Below are positions 7,532-16,041 of a DNA stretch of 55,146 bases, one piece after another. The translations under genes were made by a program, and so were the position numbers. Within the stretch, counting starts at the first letter, position 1; every line of letters begins with the position of its first letter. Below the pieces are notes generated by a model, which was given only the letters and a program-made list of their open reading frames with translations, was not told the DNA's origin and did not search any database. This DNA comes from Streptomyces thermodiastaticus (GTDB lineage: Bacteria; Actinomycetota; Actinomycetes; Streptomycetales; Streptomycetaceae), in the NCBI RefSeq assembly GCF_014656135.1, contig NZ_BNBV01000035.1:1-55146 (forward strand). Reading direction: 5' to 3'.

Positions 7532-10168
7532 ATGGCACACCTGCCGGCACAGACACGTGTCTCTCCAAAGGCGCCGCTGGGCGCCACGGCACTGCTGCGG
7601 GTGGGCGGGCTGCCCGCAGCGGCCTGGACCGCCGGCGGCGCCGTCCACCTGTTCGACGCCGCCGCCCGGCTCGCCGACGACACCGGACGGCTGACCGCAC
7701 GGGCCCGGGCACTGGCCGGCCGGCTGGGCACCGAGGTGGTGCCGCACCCGCTGCTGGACGCCGCCGGCCGCGGTGCCGTGCTCGCCCTGCGGCGCCGGCT
7801 GCACGCGGGCGCACCGCCGCGGGACGCGGACTGTGCGCTGCTGCGGCACTCGCCCGCCGTGCCCCCGGATCTCGTGGAGCAGGGCCACGTCCTGCTGCAG
7901 GAGGCCGGGGCGGTGCGGGCCGCCGAGGACGGGCTGCGGCAGGCGCTCGCCGCCGAACAGCACCGGGTGGCCGAGCAGGTGTGGCGCACGGCCCGCTCCA
8001 GTGCCGTGCTGCGGGCGTTCCTGGACAGCGCCGCTCCCGGTCTGGCCGAGGACATCGCGCGGCGGCATGCCTCGGGCGAGTCCTGGTCGGACAAGAGCCT
8101 GCGCAAACGGGCCGCGTTCCTGTGGCGGATCGTGGGCCGGGCCGCGGCGAAGACGACACCGCGCGGCTGGGCGGGCCAGATCGCCGCCGTCCCGGTGGTC
8201 TGCGAGCCGGGCGGGTGCCCGTCGCTGCTCGCACCCGGCACCGCCCTGGGGGCACTCGCCGCCCTCGCGGTGGAGAACGTGCACCTGGTCAGGGCGCGGA
8301 CGGCCCTGCCCGACCTGCGCACCGCCGCCCCGGAGACGGTGCTGGCGCCGGCGCCCCTGCACTTCGCCGAACCCCCCGGGGACGAGGCCGGCGACGCACC
8401 CGGGCAGCTGCGCTGCTATGCCGTCGACCCCCGGGCCCCGGACCGGCTGCGGCAGGTCGTCCTGCGCCGCACCCCGGTGCTGGAGGCGGTGCTGTCCGAG
8501 CTCGCGGACGGTCCGCGCACCCTCGGTGACCTGGAACAGGTGCTGCCGGCCCTGACCGCGCGGGCCGGCCGGCCCGCGCCGGCGCCCGCTGTGGTGCGGG
8601 GGTTCCTGCAGCACCTGCACTCCCTGGGCGTGGTGCAGATCTGCCGGGCGCCCCGGCAGCACCGCAGCGGCTGGCTCCCGGCCGGCAGGGTCGCCCGGGC
8701 CGGCGCGCTGCCGCGGGAGCCCGAGGACGGCGGGGCCGGCACCTGGTTCCTGGACTCCTACCGCCGTGCCGGCCGCGACGCGGCCGTTTCCGGGCGGGCC
8801 GTCGACCGGGTCGCCCGCGGGCTGCGGATCGCGGCCCGCGTCGCCGCCCTGCGCGCCGCCGACGACGCGGCCGGAACCTGGTGGTCGCACCCGGAGTTCG
8901 CGGAGGTGACGGACCGTCCGCGTCCCGTCGGGGAGATCCTCGCCGCCCGGCTGGCCGCCGGTGTCCCGCCGCCGGCGCCGCGCCGTTACACGGGCTGGGC
9001 GCCCGCCCGGGACCGGGCCGGGGGATACGCGCGGCTGCTGGACCATCTGGACGCGGCCGCCCGGTCCGGCGCGGCGAGCGTCGACATCGACGACGATCTG
9101 CTGGACGCGCTGGGCGCACCGCGCGACGGTGTGCTGCCGCCCTGGCCGGTCGACTGCCTGCTGCGCCCGCTGCCCTGCCCCGGCGGACGCGGCCCGGTGG
9201 CGGTGCTGGAGACCGCCTCGCCGGCCGGGGTGCTCGACGCACGGTTCGCCGACGGGCTGCGCGCTCTGTACGGCGGGTACGGCAACAGCGACGCCTACCG
9301 CGCCTTCCTCGCCGCCGTCGAGCGCCGCACCGGGGTCCGCTTCGTCGACCTGCTGGTGCCGCCGCTGACCGAGCGGTCCGCCAACGCGGTGCGGCGTCCG
9401 GTGACCACCGGCTGGTGGACCGGTGACCCGGACCCGGCGCCGTACTACGGCGACTCCGGCCGGCAGGCGCGTCATCTTCCGCTGGACCGCATCAGTCTGC
9501 GGCGCAGCAACGGCCGTGTCGTCGCCGAGGCCGACGGCCGGCGCATCGTGCCGGTCTATCACGCCACCCGCTCCCCCGCCCCGCCCTACGACACCCTGGT
9601 CCGGCTGCTGCTCGCCGCGAGCCATCCGGCGGCCTCCTGGCTGGTCCGGCTGGACGCGCTGGACGGGGCGCTGCCCGAGCGGGACCGGCTGCCGCGGCTG
9701 ACCGCGGGCGGCGACCTCGTCCTCGCCCCGGCCACCTGGCGCATCGGCTGCGACCGGCTGTGGCGGCCGGGCGACGACCTGCTCACCAAGGTCCGCACCC
9801 TGGCCCTGCTGCGCCGCGCCACCGGGCTGCCCCGGCACGCCTTCGCCCGGACCGCGCCCGGCGGCAAACCGGTCCCGGTGGACCTGGCCTCGGTGACCGC
9901 GATCCCCCTGATCGAGCGGCTGTGCGCCCGGGAGGCGGGCGGCGCGCTGCTGGTGGAGGAGATGCTGCCGGCCCCCGAGGACCTGCTGGTGCGCGACCCG
10001 CTGCACGACGGCGCGGCCCTCGCCGCCCAACTGCTGCTCCGGCTCCCGCACGACGTCGGCGCGGACCGCCTCGCCGCGGCCGCCGCCGACGCCCTGATGC
10101 GCGACGGCCGGACCGACGTCCCCGGCCCGCCCGCCGGGCGGCCCGCCGGGGCGGCCCACACCCGATGA
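7532..10168 (+). CDS. LanB glutamylation-domain protein (lantibiotic dehydratase, N-terminal family)
   Basis: The 878-residue protein starts at ATG 7532, two bases after the upstream stop, with CAGGAGG about ten bases ahead. It is the large LanB part that uses glutamyl-tRNA to esterify Ser/Thr of the precursor. Family landmarks include LRKRAAFLWR followed by KTTPRGWAGQ (the TPRG region of LanB) and ITSL-like C-terminal blocks such as DRISLRRSNGRVV. It lacks the C-terminal elimination domain, which is the preceding gene. A 22-base gap leads into the precursor gene, so translation of the three is likely coupled. Codon usage matches the neighbours. Confidence 0.88.
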   Translation: MAHLPAQTRVSPKAPLGATALLRVGGLPAAAWTAGGAVHLFDAAARLADDTGRLTARARALAGRLGTEVVPHPLLDAAGRGAVLALRRRLHAGAPPRDADCALLRHSPAVPPDLVEQGHVLLQEAGAVRAAEDGLRQALAAEQHRVAEQVWRTARSSAVLRAFLDSAAPGLAEDIARRHASGESWSDKSLRKRAAFLWRIVGRAAAKTTPRGWAGQIAAVPVVCEPGGCPSLLAPGTALGALAALAVENVHLVRARTALPDLRTAAPETVLAPAPLHFAEPPGDEAGDAPGQLRCYAVDPRAPDRLRQVVLRRTPVLEAVLSELADGPRTLGDLEQVLPALTARAGRPAPAPAVVRGFLQHLHSLGVVQICRAPRQHRSGWLPAGRVARAGALPREPEDGGAGTWFLDSYRRAGRDAAVSGRAVDRVARGLRIAARVAALRAADDAAGTWWSHPEFAEVTDRPRPVGEILAARLAAGVPPPAPRRYTGWAPARDRAGGYARLLDHLDAAARSGAASVDIDDDLLDALGAPRDGVLPPWPVDCLLRPLPCPGGRGPVAVLETASPAGVLDARFADGLRALYGGYGNSDAYRAFLAAVERRTGVRFVDLLVPPLTERSANAVRRPVTTGWWTGDPDPAPYYGDSGRQARHLPLDRISLRRSNGRVVAEADGRRIVPVYHATRSPAPPYDTLVRLLLAASHPAASWLVRLDALDGALPERDRLPRLTAGGDLVLAPATWRIGCDRLWRPGDDLLTKVRTLALLRRATGLPRHAFARTAPGGKPVPVDLASVTAIPLIERLCAREAGGALLVEEMLPAPEDLLVRDPLHDGAALAAQLLLRLPHDVGADRLAAAAADALMRDGRTDVPGPPAGRPAGAAHTR

Positions 10169-10190
10169 CCGGAAGGGAAAGGGAAACGAG

Positions 10191-10343
10191 ATGCCCGACA
10201 ACGAACTGACCGAACTGGACACCCTGATCAGCGACCTGGAGCAGCGGATCACCGACGAGGACCTGCCGTCGGCCTCCGCCTACACCGAGGGCTGCAGCGG
10301 CCTGTGCACGATCATCATCTGCAACACGGTCGTCATCTGCTGA
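10191..10343 (+). CDS. Lanthipeptide precursor peptide (LanA), 50 residues
   Basis: The ATG at 10191 follows GGAAAGGGAAACGAG, a purine-rich ribosome site. Residues 1-30 form an acidic leader with ELTELDTLISDLEQ, predicted to be helical and to bind the LanB pair. The C-terminus TEGCSGLCTIIICNTVVIC has four Cys and four suitably placed Thr/Ser. It can be split into TEGC, SGLC, TIIIC and (N)TVVIC, so four consecutive non-overlapping lanthionine or methyllanthionine rings are possible. The leader/core boundary is unclear; no double-glycine site is present and cleavage may occur around PSASAY. The location between lanB and lanC and the Cys-rich C-terminus make the assignment strong. The ring pattern is inference. 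Confidence 0.88.
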   Translation: MPDNELTELDTLISDLEQRITDEDLPSASAYTEGCSGLCTIIICNTVVIC

Positions 10344-10353
10344 CCGTCGCTCA

Positions 10354-10381
10354 GGAGCCGCCCGCGCCCGCGGGCGGCTCC
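10354..10381 (+). terminator. Hairpin between precursor and cyclase genes
   Basis: A 12-base-pair perfect stem (10354-10365 with 10370-10381) and four-base loop begin 10 bases after the precursor stop. In RiPP operons such hairpins let the precursor message accumulate above that of downstream enzyme genes. Confidence 0.75.
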
Positions 10382-10414
10382 GCCGCTCACGTCACGCCCC
10401 CCGTGAGGAACGCC

Positions 10415-11611
10415 ATGGTCCAGGAACCGGCCGCACCGGCCTCCCCCCTCGCCGGCGTGCACGGCCTCGCCGTGCGGTACTTGCGTCAGTGGACGGTGTC
10501 CCCCGCGGACCGAGGGCACCTGTGCGACCCGGGGATCCCCGTCCTGGCACACCTGGTCGCCGACGACCGGGCGGCACCCGCCGCCGTGGCCGCGTGGGCC
10601 CGCACGGCAGGCCGCGGACCGTCCCGTCCCTGCCTGTACGACGGGGGTCTGGCCGGCACCCTGGTCGGCCTGCGCCTCGGCGCCCGCGTCCACCCCGCGC
10701 TGCGGCCGGTGGCGGACCGGCTCCGGGCCCATCTGGCCGGACGCGCCCCGCGGTACCGCACACGGGCCGTCACCTTTGCCGACTACGACCTGATCTGCGG
10801 ACCTGCCGGAACGCTGCTCGCGCTGTGTGCCGGAGACCCGTCGGACAGGGCGGCGGCCGCCCGGCTGCGCCTGCTGGCCGCGCATCTGGCGCTGCTGTGC
10901 GACGAGGACGAGCTGCCCCGGCTGCGGACGGGGCACTACCAGGACCACCCCTATCTGGCGTGGGTGCACGGGCGCGTCAACACCGGGATGGGACACGGGG
11001 TCGCCGGTGTCGTCGCCGCGCTCACCGCCGCCGTGCGCCGCTGCGGCGCGGACCCGGAACTCTCCGGGCAGCTCGCCGCGGCGCTGGACCGCGCCCGGCA
11101 CTGGCTGGTGCGCCAGGCCTACGACGACGCGCGGGGCATCCGCACCTGGCCCGGAGCCTGCCTGGACGGTGCGCCGCCGCCGCATGCCCATCCCCGTCAG
11201 GCCTGGTGCTACGGCACCCCGGGCGTGGCCTGGGCGCTGTGGGACGCCGCCGACGCCCTCGGGGACGGGGCCGGTGCGCGCTGGGCCGCGTCCGCCTTCA
11301 CCACGCTCGCCGAGCACTACGACGTGACCTTCCACCTGTACGGCGACTCCCCCGCCGACCGGCTCGGGCTGTGTCACGGTGCCGCGGGGGTGCTGGCCGT
11401 CGCCGACGCCTTCGACCGGCATGCGCGCCTGCCGGCCGCGGCGGCGCTCAAGCGGCGGCTGGTGCGGTATCTGACGGCCCGGCTGCCCCGGCCGGAGGAC
11501 GAGGGGTGGACGGCGGATCTGCTGACGGGTCTGCCGGGTGTGCTCGCCGCGCTGCTGACCGCCGCCCACGGCGGGCCGCGCACCTGGCTGCCCTGTCTGG
11601 GGCTGCGTTGA
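10415..11611 (+). CDS. LanC-family lanthionine cyclase
   Basis: The 398-residue protein starts at ATG 10415 after GTGAGGAA. It has the repeated (alpha/alpha) toroid of LanC with the zinc-binding blocks AWCYGTPGVAW (first Cys ligand, near residue 265) and LCHGAAG (Cys-His ligands, near residue 320), plus GMGHGVAGV. LanC activates Cys thiols on zinc for addition to dehydro residues, forming lanthionine rings. It closes the operon: the next gene is convergent with a 13-base gap. No protease, ABC exporter or immunity gene is attached. Confidence 0.92.
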   Translation: MVQEPAAPASPLAGVHGLAVRYLRQWTVSPADRGHLCDPGIPVLAHLVADDRAAPAAVAAWARTAGRGPSRPCLYDGGLAGTLVGLRLGARVHPALRPVADRLRAHLAGRAPRYRTRAVTFADYDLICGPAGTLLALCAGDPSDRAAAARLRLLAAHLALLCDEDELPRLRTGHYQDHPYLAWVHGRVNTGMGHGVAGVVAALTAAVRRCGADPELSGQLAAALDRARHWLVRQAYDDARGIRTWPGACLDGAPPPHAHPRQAWCYGTPGVAWALWDAADALGDGAGARWAASAFTTLAEHYDVTFHLYGDSPADRLGLCHGAAGVLAVADAFDRHARLPAAAALKRRLVRYLTARLPRPEDEGWTADLLTGLPGVLAALLTAAHGGPRTWLPCLGLR

Positions 11612-11624
11612 AGGTGACGCGGTG

Positions 11625-12230
11625 TCAGCCGGTCGCGCCCTGCCGGGCGGCGTCGACCAGGGCGCGCAGGCAGTCCATGAACGTGGCGTGCAGACCGGCG
11701 GCGTTCTCCTGGCACAGGACGGCCGCGAAGTACTGGCTGAGCGCGGCGCCGACGGCGGCGCCGACCACCGCGTTGAGCGGGTGACCCGCGGGCAGGCCGG
11801 TGGCCGCGGCGAGGGCGGGTCCGGTGACCCGCACGGACTCCTCGATCTGGCTGCTGCCGTGCGCCTTGAGCGCGGGGTTGGCCTCGTACATGGCGGTGAG
11901 CAGCGCGAGCAGCTCCGGGTCCAGGGCCTCGGCCTCGCCGCGCAGCCAGGTGTCGACGCAGTCGAGGAACCCGGCCCCGGGGCGGCTGCGGAAGACGGCG
12001 GTGAGCCGGGAGGCGATCTCGTCGGGCACGGACAGCGCGATGTCGTGCTTGGACGGGAAGTACAGCGAGACGGTCCGGGGGGCGACATCGGCCGCGGCGG
12101 CGATGTCGGCGATGGTGGTGCCGTCGTAGCCGCGTTCGGCGAACAGCCGCATGCCGGCCCGCCGGATGGCCTCCCGGCGTCTGGCCTTGCTGCGTTCGCG
12201 GTGGCTCGTGCTCGTCGTCTGGCCGGTCAT
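11625..12230 (-). CDS. TetR-family regulator
   Basis: The 201-residue protein begins MTGQTTSTSHRERSK at 12230. Residues about 15-60 are the helix-turn-helix, with IADIAAAADVAPRTVSLYF as the DNA-reading part. It lies on the same strand as the ferredoxin and P450 genes, 95 bases downstream of the ferredoxin stop, and is convergent with lanC. It is probably the last gene of a P450-ferredoxin-tetR unit and could bind the 30-base palindrome upstream of the P450. Confidence 0.92.
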   Translation of the reverse strand: MTGQTTSTSHRERSKARRREAIRRAGMRLFAERGYDGTTIADIAAAADVAPRTVSLYFPSKHDIALSVPDEIASRLTAVFRSRPGAGFLDCVDTWLRGEAEALDPELLALLTAMYEANPALKAHGSSQIEESVRVTGPALAAATGLPAGHPLNAVVGAAVGAALSQYFAAVLCQENAAGLHATFMDCLRALVDAARQGATG

Positions 12231-12325
12231 GGCCGTAGCGTAGTGGGGGCCGCCGCGGGCGAGCCCGCGGTGCCGGACCGGCGAGGGGAGGGCAGAAGAT
12301 CCCCTCACACGGTCCGTGCCGCCGC

Positions 12326-12604
12326 TCACTCCTCGGGGGCGATCAGGGCGCCGGTGTCGCGGTGGGTGACCCGGATGGCTTCCAGGGGGCAGGACTCGGC
12401 GGCGTCCACCACCTGGTCCTCGGGCGGCACGTACGCGGCCGTGGGGTGCGAGATGCCGTCGCGGACCTGGAAGCGGTCGGGCGCGACGCCGGCGCAGATG
12501 CCGGTGCCCATGCAGGCCTTGGGGTCGACCCGCACCCGCCAGATCTCCGTCCGCGTGCCGGGTGCGGGCGAGGCCGCGGGGACCTCCCGGTCGGCGCCGC
12601 TCAT
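12326..12604 (-). CDS. [3Fe-4S] ferredoxin partner of the P450
   Basis: The 92-residue protein has an N-terminal extension of about 25 residues, then VRVDPKACMGTGICAGVAPDRF and SCPLEAI. The C-x5-C ... C-P spacing without the second Cys of a 4Fe-4S motif is that of the small ferredoxins that feed electrons to Streptomyces P450s. Its ATG overlaps the P450 stop in an ATGA, so translation is coupled. Confidence 0.9.
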   Translation of the reverse strand: MSGADREVPAASPAPGTRTEIWRVRVDPKACMGTGICAGVAPDRFQVRDGISHPTAAYVPPEDQVVDAAESCPLEAIRVTHRDTGALIAPEE

Positions 12605-13806
12605 GCCGCCGCCTCCCAGGTGATGAGCATCTTCTCCAGGCCCCGCACACCGGAGCCCGCCTTCCAAACCAGGTCCTCCTCGGTGCCCGCCAGGCGCAGT
12701 CCGGGCAGGCGGCGCAGCAGGGTGCTCAGGGCCACCTGCAGTTCCATCCGGGCGAGCTGGGCGCCCAGGCAGTGGTGCGGACCGTGCCCGAATCCGACGT
12801 GCGCGGCCTCCTTGCGGGTCAGGTCCAGCCGCTCGGGGCAGGTGAAGACGGTGGTGTCGCGGTTGGCCGCCGCGGTGGAGACGACGACCGGTTCGCCGGC
12901 GTGCACCACTCCGCCGCTCAGCTCGACGTCCTCGACGGCGTAGCGGGCGGTGGAGGCGCTGCCCAGCGGCACGAACCGCATGAGTTCCTCCACGGCCTGC
13001 GGGACGAGGTCCAGGTCGGCGCGGAGCCGGGCGAGTTCCTCGGGGTGCTCCAGCAGCGTGTGGACGAAGTTCGGGATCTGGCTCGCGGTGGTCTCGTGAC
13101 CGGCGACCAGCACGCCGACGCCCATGGCCACCAGCTCGTCCTCGGTGAGCCGGTCCTGTTCGTCGCGCGCGGCCACCATCACGCCGAGCAGGTCGTCCTG
13201 CGGGTGCTTGCGGCGTTCGGCGACGAGGCCGGCCATGTAGTCGGACAGCTCGCCGGCGCAGCGCTCGATCTCCTCGGGGCTGAAGCGGGTGGTCGACAGC
13301 AGCGCGTCCGACCAGTGGCGGAAGCGCGTCCGGTCCTCGAACGGCACCCCGAGCAGCTCGCAGATCACCGTCACCGGCAGCGGCAGGGCGAAGGCGCTCA
13401 CCAGGTCCGCGGGCGGCCCCTGGGCGATCATCTCGTCGACGAGCCGGTCGGCGATCTCCTGGGCGCGGACCCTGAGGTCCTCCACGTGGCGGGCGGTGAA
13501 CGCCTTGGCGACCACGCGGCGCAGCCGGGTGTGCTCGGGCGGGTCGAACTCCATGATGTTGCCGGGCAGCCCGCGGTGGTACCGGGTGCGCGGCTCGTCC
13601 CGGCGCACGGCCTCGGCCCGGCTGAACCGGGGGTCGCCGAGCACCGTCTTGACGTCCTCGTAGCGGGTGACCAGCCAGGCCGGCTCGCCGTGCGGCAGCT
13701 GGACCGGGCACAGCGGCTCCTTCTCGCGGATCTGCTCGAACCGCGGATCGATGCGCAGCTCGTCGGGCTCGCTGAACGGGAAGGGGTGAGGGTCGGTGAT
13801 GGTCAT
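12601..13806 (-). CDS. Cytochrome P450 monooxygenase
   Basis: The 401-residue soluble bacterial P450 begins MTITDPHPF at 13806. Motifs are in order: EFDPPEHTRLR near residue 86-97 (helix C), AGHETT at 235-240 in helix I, ExxR as E274-R277 in helix K, and the heme loop FGHGPHHCLG with Cys346. Size and motifs fit the CYP107/CYP105-like groups of Streptomyces. It forms a coupled pair with the ferredoxin. A reductase is not nearby. The substrate cannot be told; the convergent lanthipeptide operon is a possible but unproven link. Confidence 0.93.
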   Translation of the reverse strand: MTITDPHPFPFSEPDELRIDPRFEQIREKEPLCPVQLPHGEPAWLVTRYEDVKTVLGDPRFSRAEAVRRDEPRTRYHRGLPGNIMEFDPPEHTRLRRVVAKAFTARHVEDLRVRAQEIADRLVDEMIAQGPPADLVSAFALPLPVTVICELLGVPFEDRTRFRHWSDALLSTTRFSPEEIERCAGELSDYMAGLVAERRKHPQDDLLGVMVAARDEQDRLTEDELVAMGVGVLVAGHETTASQIPNFVHTLLEHPEELARLRADLDLVPQAVEELMRFVPLGSASTARYAVEDVELSGGVVHAGEPVVVSTAAANRDTTVFTCPERLDLTRKEAAHVGFGHGPHHCLGAQLARMELQVALSTLLRRLPGLRLAGTEEDLVWKAGSGVRGLEKMLITWEAAA

Positions 13807-13891
13807 GAGGGGCTGCCTCTCGTGGGGGAACCATCTGTTCTCAGGGCCGTGGCGCCGATCGACCCGGAGTGACCGGCTGCCACCCGGATCA

Positions 13892-15583
13892 TCACGTTTC
13901 GTGCGTTTTCGTCGTCCCCGCTTGCCACCGTAAGCAATCTTGCAGTCGGATGCAATATTGCTTTCGGCCGCATGGAATCGGCGATTCCGCGCCAGCAAGC
14001 GGGCACTTCACCGCCCCGGGGGACGCGCTCCGTGACGGCATGGCACACCTGTCCGGCTCCCCCGTCCGGCCCGCCTTGTCGGAGGCCCGGTACAGCGCCT
14101 CGACGGTGGTCAGGAACTCGCGCCGTTCCTCCGCGGACCCCACCATCGGCCGGGAGCCGCGCAGCGGCACCTGCGCGCTCTCCGGCAGGAACTTCACGGT
14201 CACCAGCCCGATCAGCCCGGCCGCCATGAGGTAGAAGGCGGGCATGAGGTCGTTGCCGGTCGCCTCCACCAGCGCGGCGGTGGCCAGCGGGGTGGTGCCG
14301 CCGAAGGCGGCGACCGAGATGTTGAAGCCGATCCCCATGGCGGCGTAGCGCACGGCGGTGGGGAACAGCGCGGGCAGGGTGGCGGCGCTGGGGGCCGCGA
14401 AGCAGGCCAGCAGCGTGGACAGGATCAGCACACCGGCCACCGGCGCCCAGAATCCGGGCGTCTTGATCAGTTCGAACGCCGGGACGGACAGCACGGTCAT
14501 CGCGGCCGCCGCGACCCCGTAGACGCGGCGCCTGCCGACGCGGTCGCTGAGGCGGCCGATGAACGTGATCAGCAGCACGATCCACACCATGCCCAGCAGC
14601 ACCAGCAGATCGGCGAAGTCGGCGGAGCGGTGCAGGGTCTCCGTCTGGTACGTGGGCAGGTAGCCGGTGACCATGTAGTTGGTGACGTTGTACAGCAGCA
14701 CGATGCCCATGCAGATGAGCAGCTCCGGCCAGTGGCCCCTGACGATGGTCTTGAACTCGCTGCCCGCGGACTTCTGGGCGAGGCTCTTCTCGTGCTCGTC
14801 GAGCTGCTGCTGGAAGGCGGGCGACTCCTCCAGTTTCAGGCGCATGTACAGGCCGATGACACCGAGGGGGCCGGCGATCAGGAACGGTACACGCCAGCCC
14901 CAGGCGAGCATCTGCTCGTCGCCGAGCAGCACATGGAGCACCGTGACCAGGGCGGAGCCCAGCGCGTAGCCGACGAACGTGCCGAAGTCCAACCAGCTGG
15001 ACAGGAAGCCGCGGCGGCGGTCGGGCGAGTACTCGGCGACGAAGGTGGTGGCGCCCCCGTACTCGCCGCCGGTGGAGAAGCCCTGCACCATGCGGGCCAG
15101 CAGCAACAGCAGCGGCGCGGCGATGCCGATGGTGCCGTAGCCGGGGATCACGCCGATGGCGAAGGTGCCCAGGGCCATCATGATCATGGTGGTGGCGAGC
15201 ACCTTCTGCCGGCCGATGCGGTCGCCGAGCGGGCCGAAGACCAGTCCGCCCAGGGGCCGCACCACGAACGCGGCGGCGAAGGTGGCGAAGGACGAGATCA
15301 CCTGCGCGCCGGGGGAGGCGCCGGGGAAGAAGACCTTGCCGATGACGGCGGCGAGGTAGCTGTAGACGCCGAAGTCGAACCACTCCATGCAGTTGCCCAG
15401 CGCCGAGGCGCCGACCGCGCGCTTGAGCAACGGAGGCTCGACGACGTGCACGTCCTCCCTGCGCAGCACGCCCTTGCGGCGCCGCAGCCGCAGGGTCAGC
15501 TCCTCGCGGACCTGTCGCGGCATGCGGGCCAGCGCGTCCCGCAGCCGTTCCGCGCCGGCCGGCCCCTCAGGTGTCACGTCCAC
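13892..15583 (-). CDS. MHS-family (ProP/ShiA-like) metabolite:proton symporter
   Basis: A 12-helix major facilitator of the metabolite:H+ symporter family. Landmarks are GNCMEWFDFGVYSY in TM1, GDRIGRQKVL (motif A) and GFSTGGEYGGA in TM4, as in ProP and KgtP. Such proteins import osmolytes or organic acids. I chose the GTG at 15583 (563 residues) because it restores the N-terminal block ahead of MPRQVREEL; an ATG at 15523 is possible. The last ~50 residues, after GRTGEPD, look unlike protein: they pass through the palindrome and AT-richer promoter region of the P450. The ancestral stop was probably lost, or the tail is simply unconserved. Confidence 0.88.
   Translation of the reverse strand: MDVTPEGPAGAERLRDALARMPRQVREELTLRLRRRKGVLRREDVHVVEPPLLKRAVGASALGNCMEWFDFGVYSYLAAVIGKVFFPGASPGAQVISSFATFAAAFVVRPLGGLVFGPLGDRIGRQKVLATTMIMMALGTFAIGVIPGYGTIGIAAPLLLLLARMVQGFSTGGEYGGATTFVAEYSPDRRRGFLSSWLDFGTFVGYALGSALVTVLHVLLGDEQMLAWGWRVPFLIAGPLGVIGLYMRLKLEESPAFQQQLDEHEKSLAQKSAGSEFKTIVRGHWPELLICMGIVLLYNVTNYMVTGYLPTYQTETLHRSADFADLLVLLGMVWIVLLITFIGRLSDRVGRRRVYGVAAAAMTVLSVPAFELIKTPGFWAPVAGVLILSTLLACFAAPSAATLPALFPTAVRYAAMGIGFNISVAAFGGTTPLATAALVEATGNDLMPAFYLMAAGLIGLVTVKFLPESAQVPLRGSRPMVGSAEERREFLTTVEALYRASDKAGRTGEPDRCAMPSRSASPGAVKCPLAGAESPIPCGRKQYCIRLQDCLRWQAGTTKTHET
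13933..13962. promoter_or_regulatory. 30-base palindrome upstream of the P450 operon
   Basis: AGCAAT-C-TTGCA, six bases, TGCAA-T-ATTGCT: eleven of twelve positions in each arm are symmetric. It lies 127-156 bases upstream of the P450 start and inside the 3' end of the MHS transporter frame. The size and symmetry suit a TetR- or GntR-type dimer. The nearby TetR (11625-12230) is the obvious candidate. Confidence 0.55.
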
Positions 15584-16041
15584 GAGCGCCACCCTGCCTC
15601 GCGTGTCCGACTTGTACGGTATCGCCGTCGGAGCTGGGAGCGTCTCCTGCTGCCGCAGCGGCGGTTGCCCCGTGGTGCGCCCGCGGACACCGGCCGGTGC
15701 GCCGGCCGACGGCCGGGGCGGGACGCCGGGTACCCGGTGCGCCGGTGTTTCCGCCCGCCGGGGAGACGAGGCCATGGGACCGCGGTCGCATACAGCGGCT
15801 GACGCGGCCCGGCCGGCTCGCGCGGCGCCGGCACGGTACGCCCGCCGACGCGGGCCGCCGGCGCCACGTGCCCGCCGACGCGGGCCGTCCCGCACTCCCC
15901 CCCGCCCCCGCCGGGCCGGCGCCCTTGCCTCTCACCTGCCGCGTCCGGTTCGTGCCGCCGCCGGTTCGTGCCGCCGCCGGTCGGCGCCTCCGCCACGGCC
16001 GGGCGGACGGCGCGCGCGGAGGCGGGGGCGGTCCGCCGCCG
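15584..16041. other. Repeat-bearing intergenic region
   Basis: No supported gene. A 17-base direct repeat (15841-15857 and 15871-15887) and a 16-base tandem repeat GGTTCGTGCCGCCGCC (15947-15962 and 15963-15978) are present. Both are low-complexity GC sequence. Confidence 0.5.

Noticed and set aside
7511..10252. Very long minus-strand open frame opposite the LanB gene
   Set aside because: Its composition is the mirror image of GC-rich coding DNA, and the plus strand has clear LanB motifs.
13803..15383. Second frame within the MHS transporter region
   Set aside because: It is an Arg-rich out-of-frame shadow on the same strand as the transporter; membrane motifs lie in the other frame.
15841..15978. 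Repeats in the 15.6-16.0 kb gap as a CRISPR or regulatory array
   Set aside because: Only two copies of each unit, low-complexity GC sequence, and no unique spacers of regular length.
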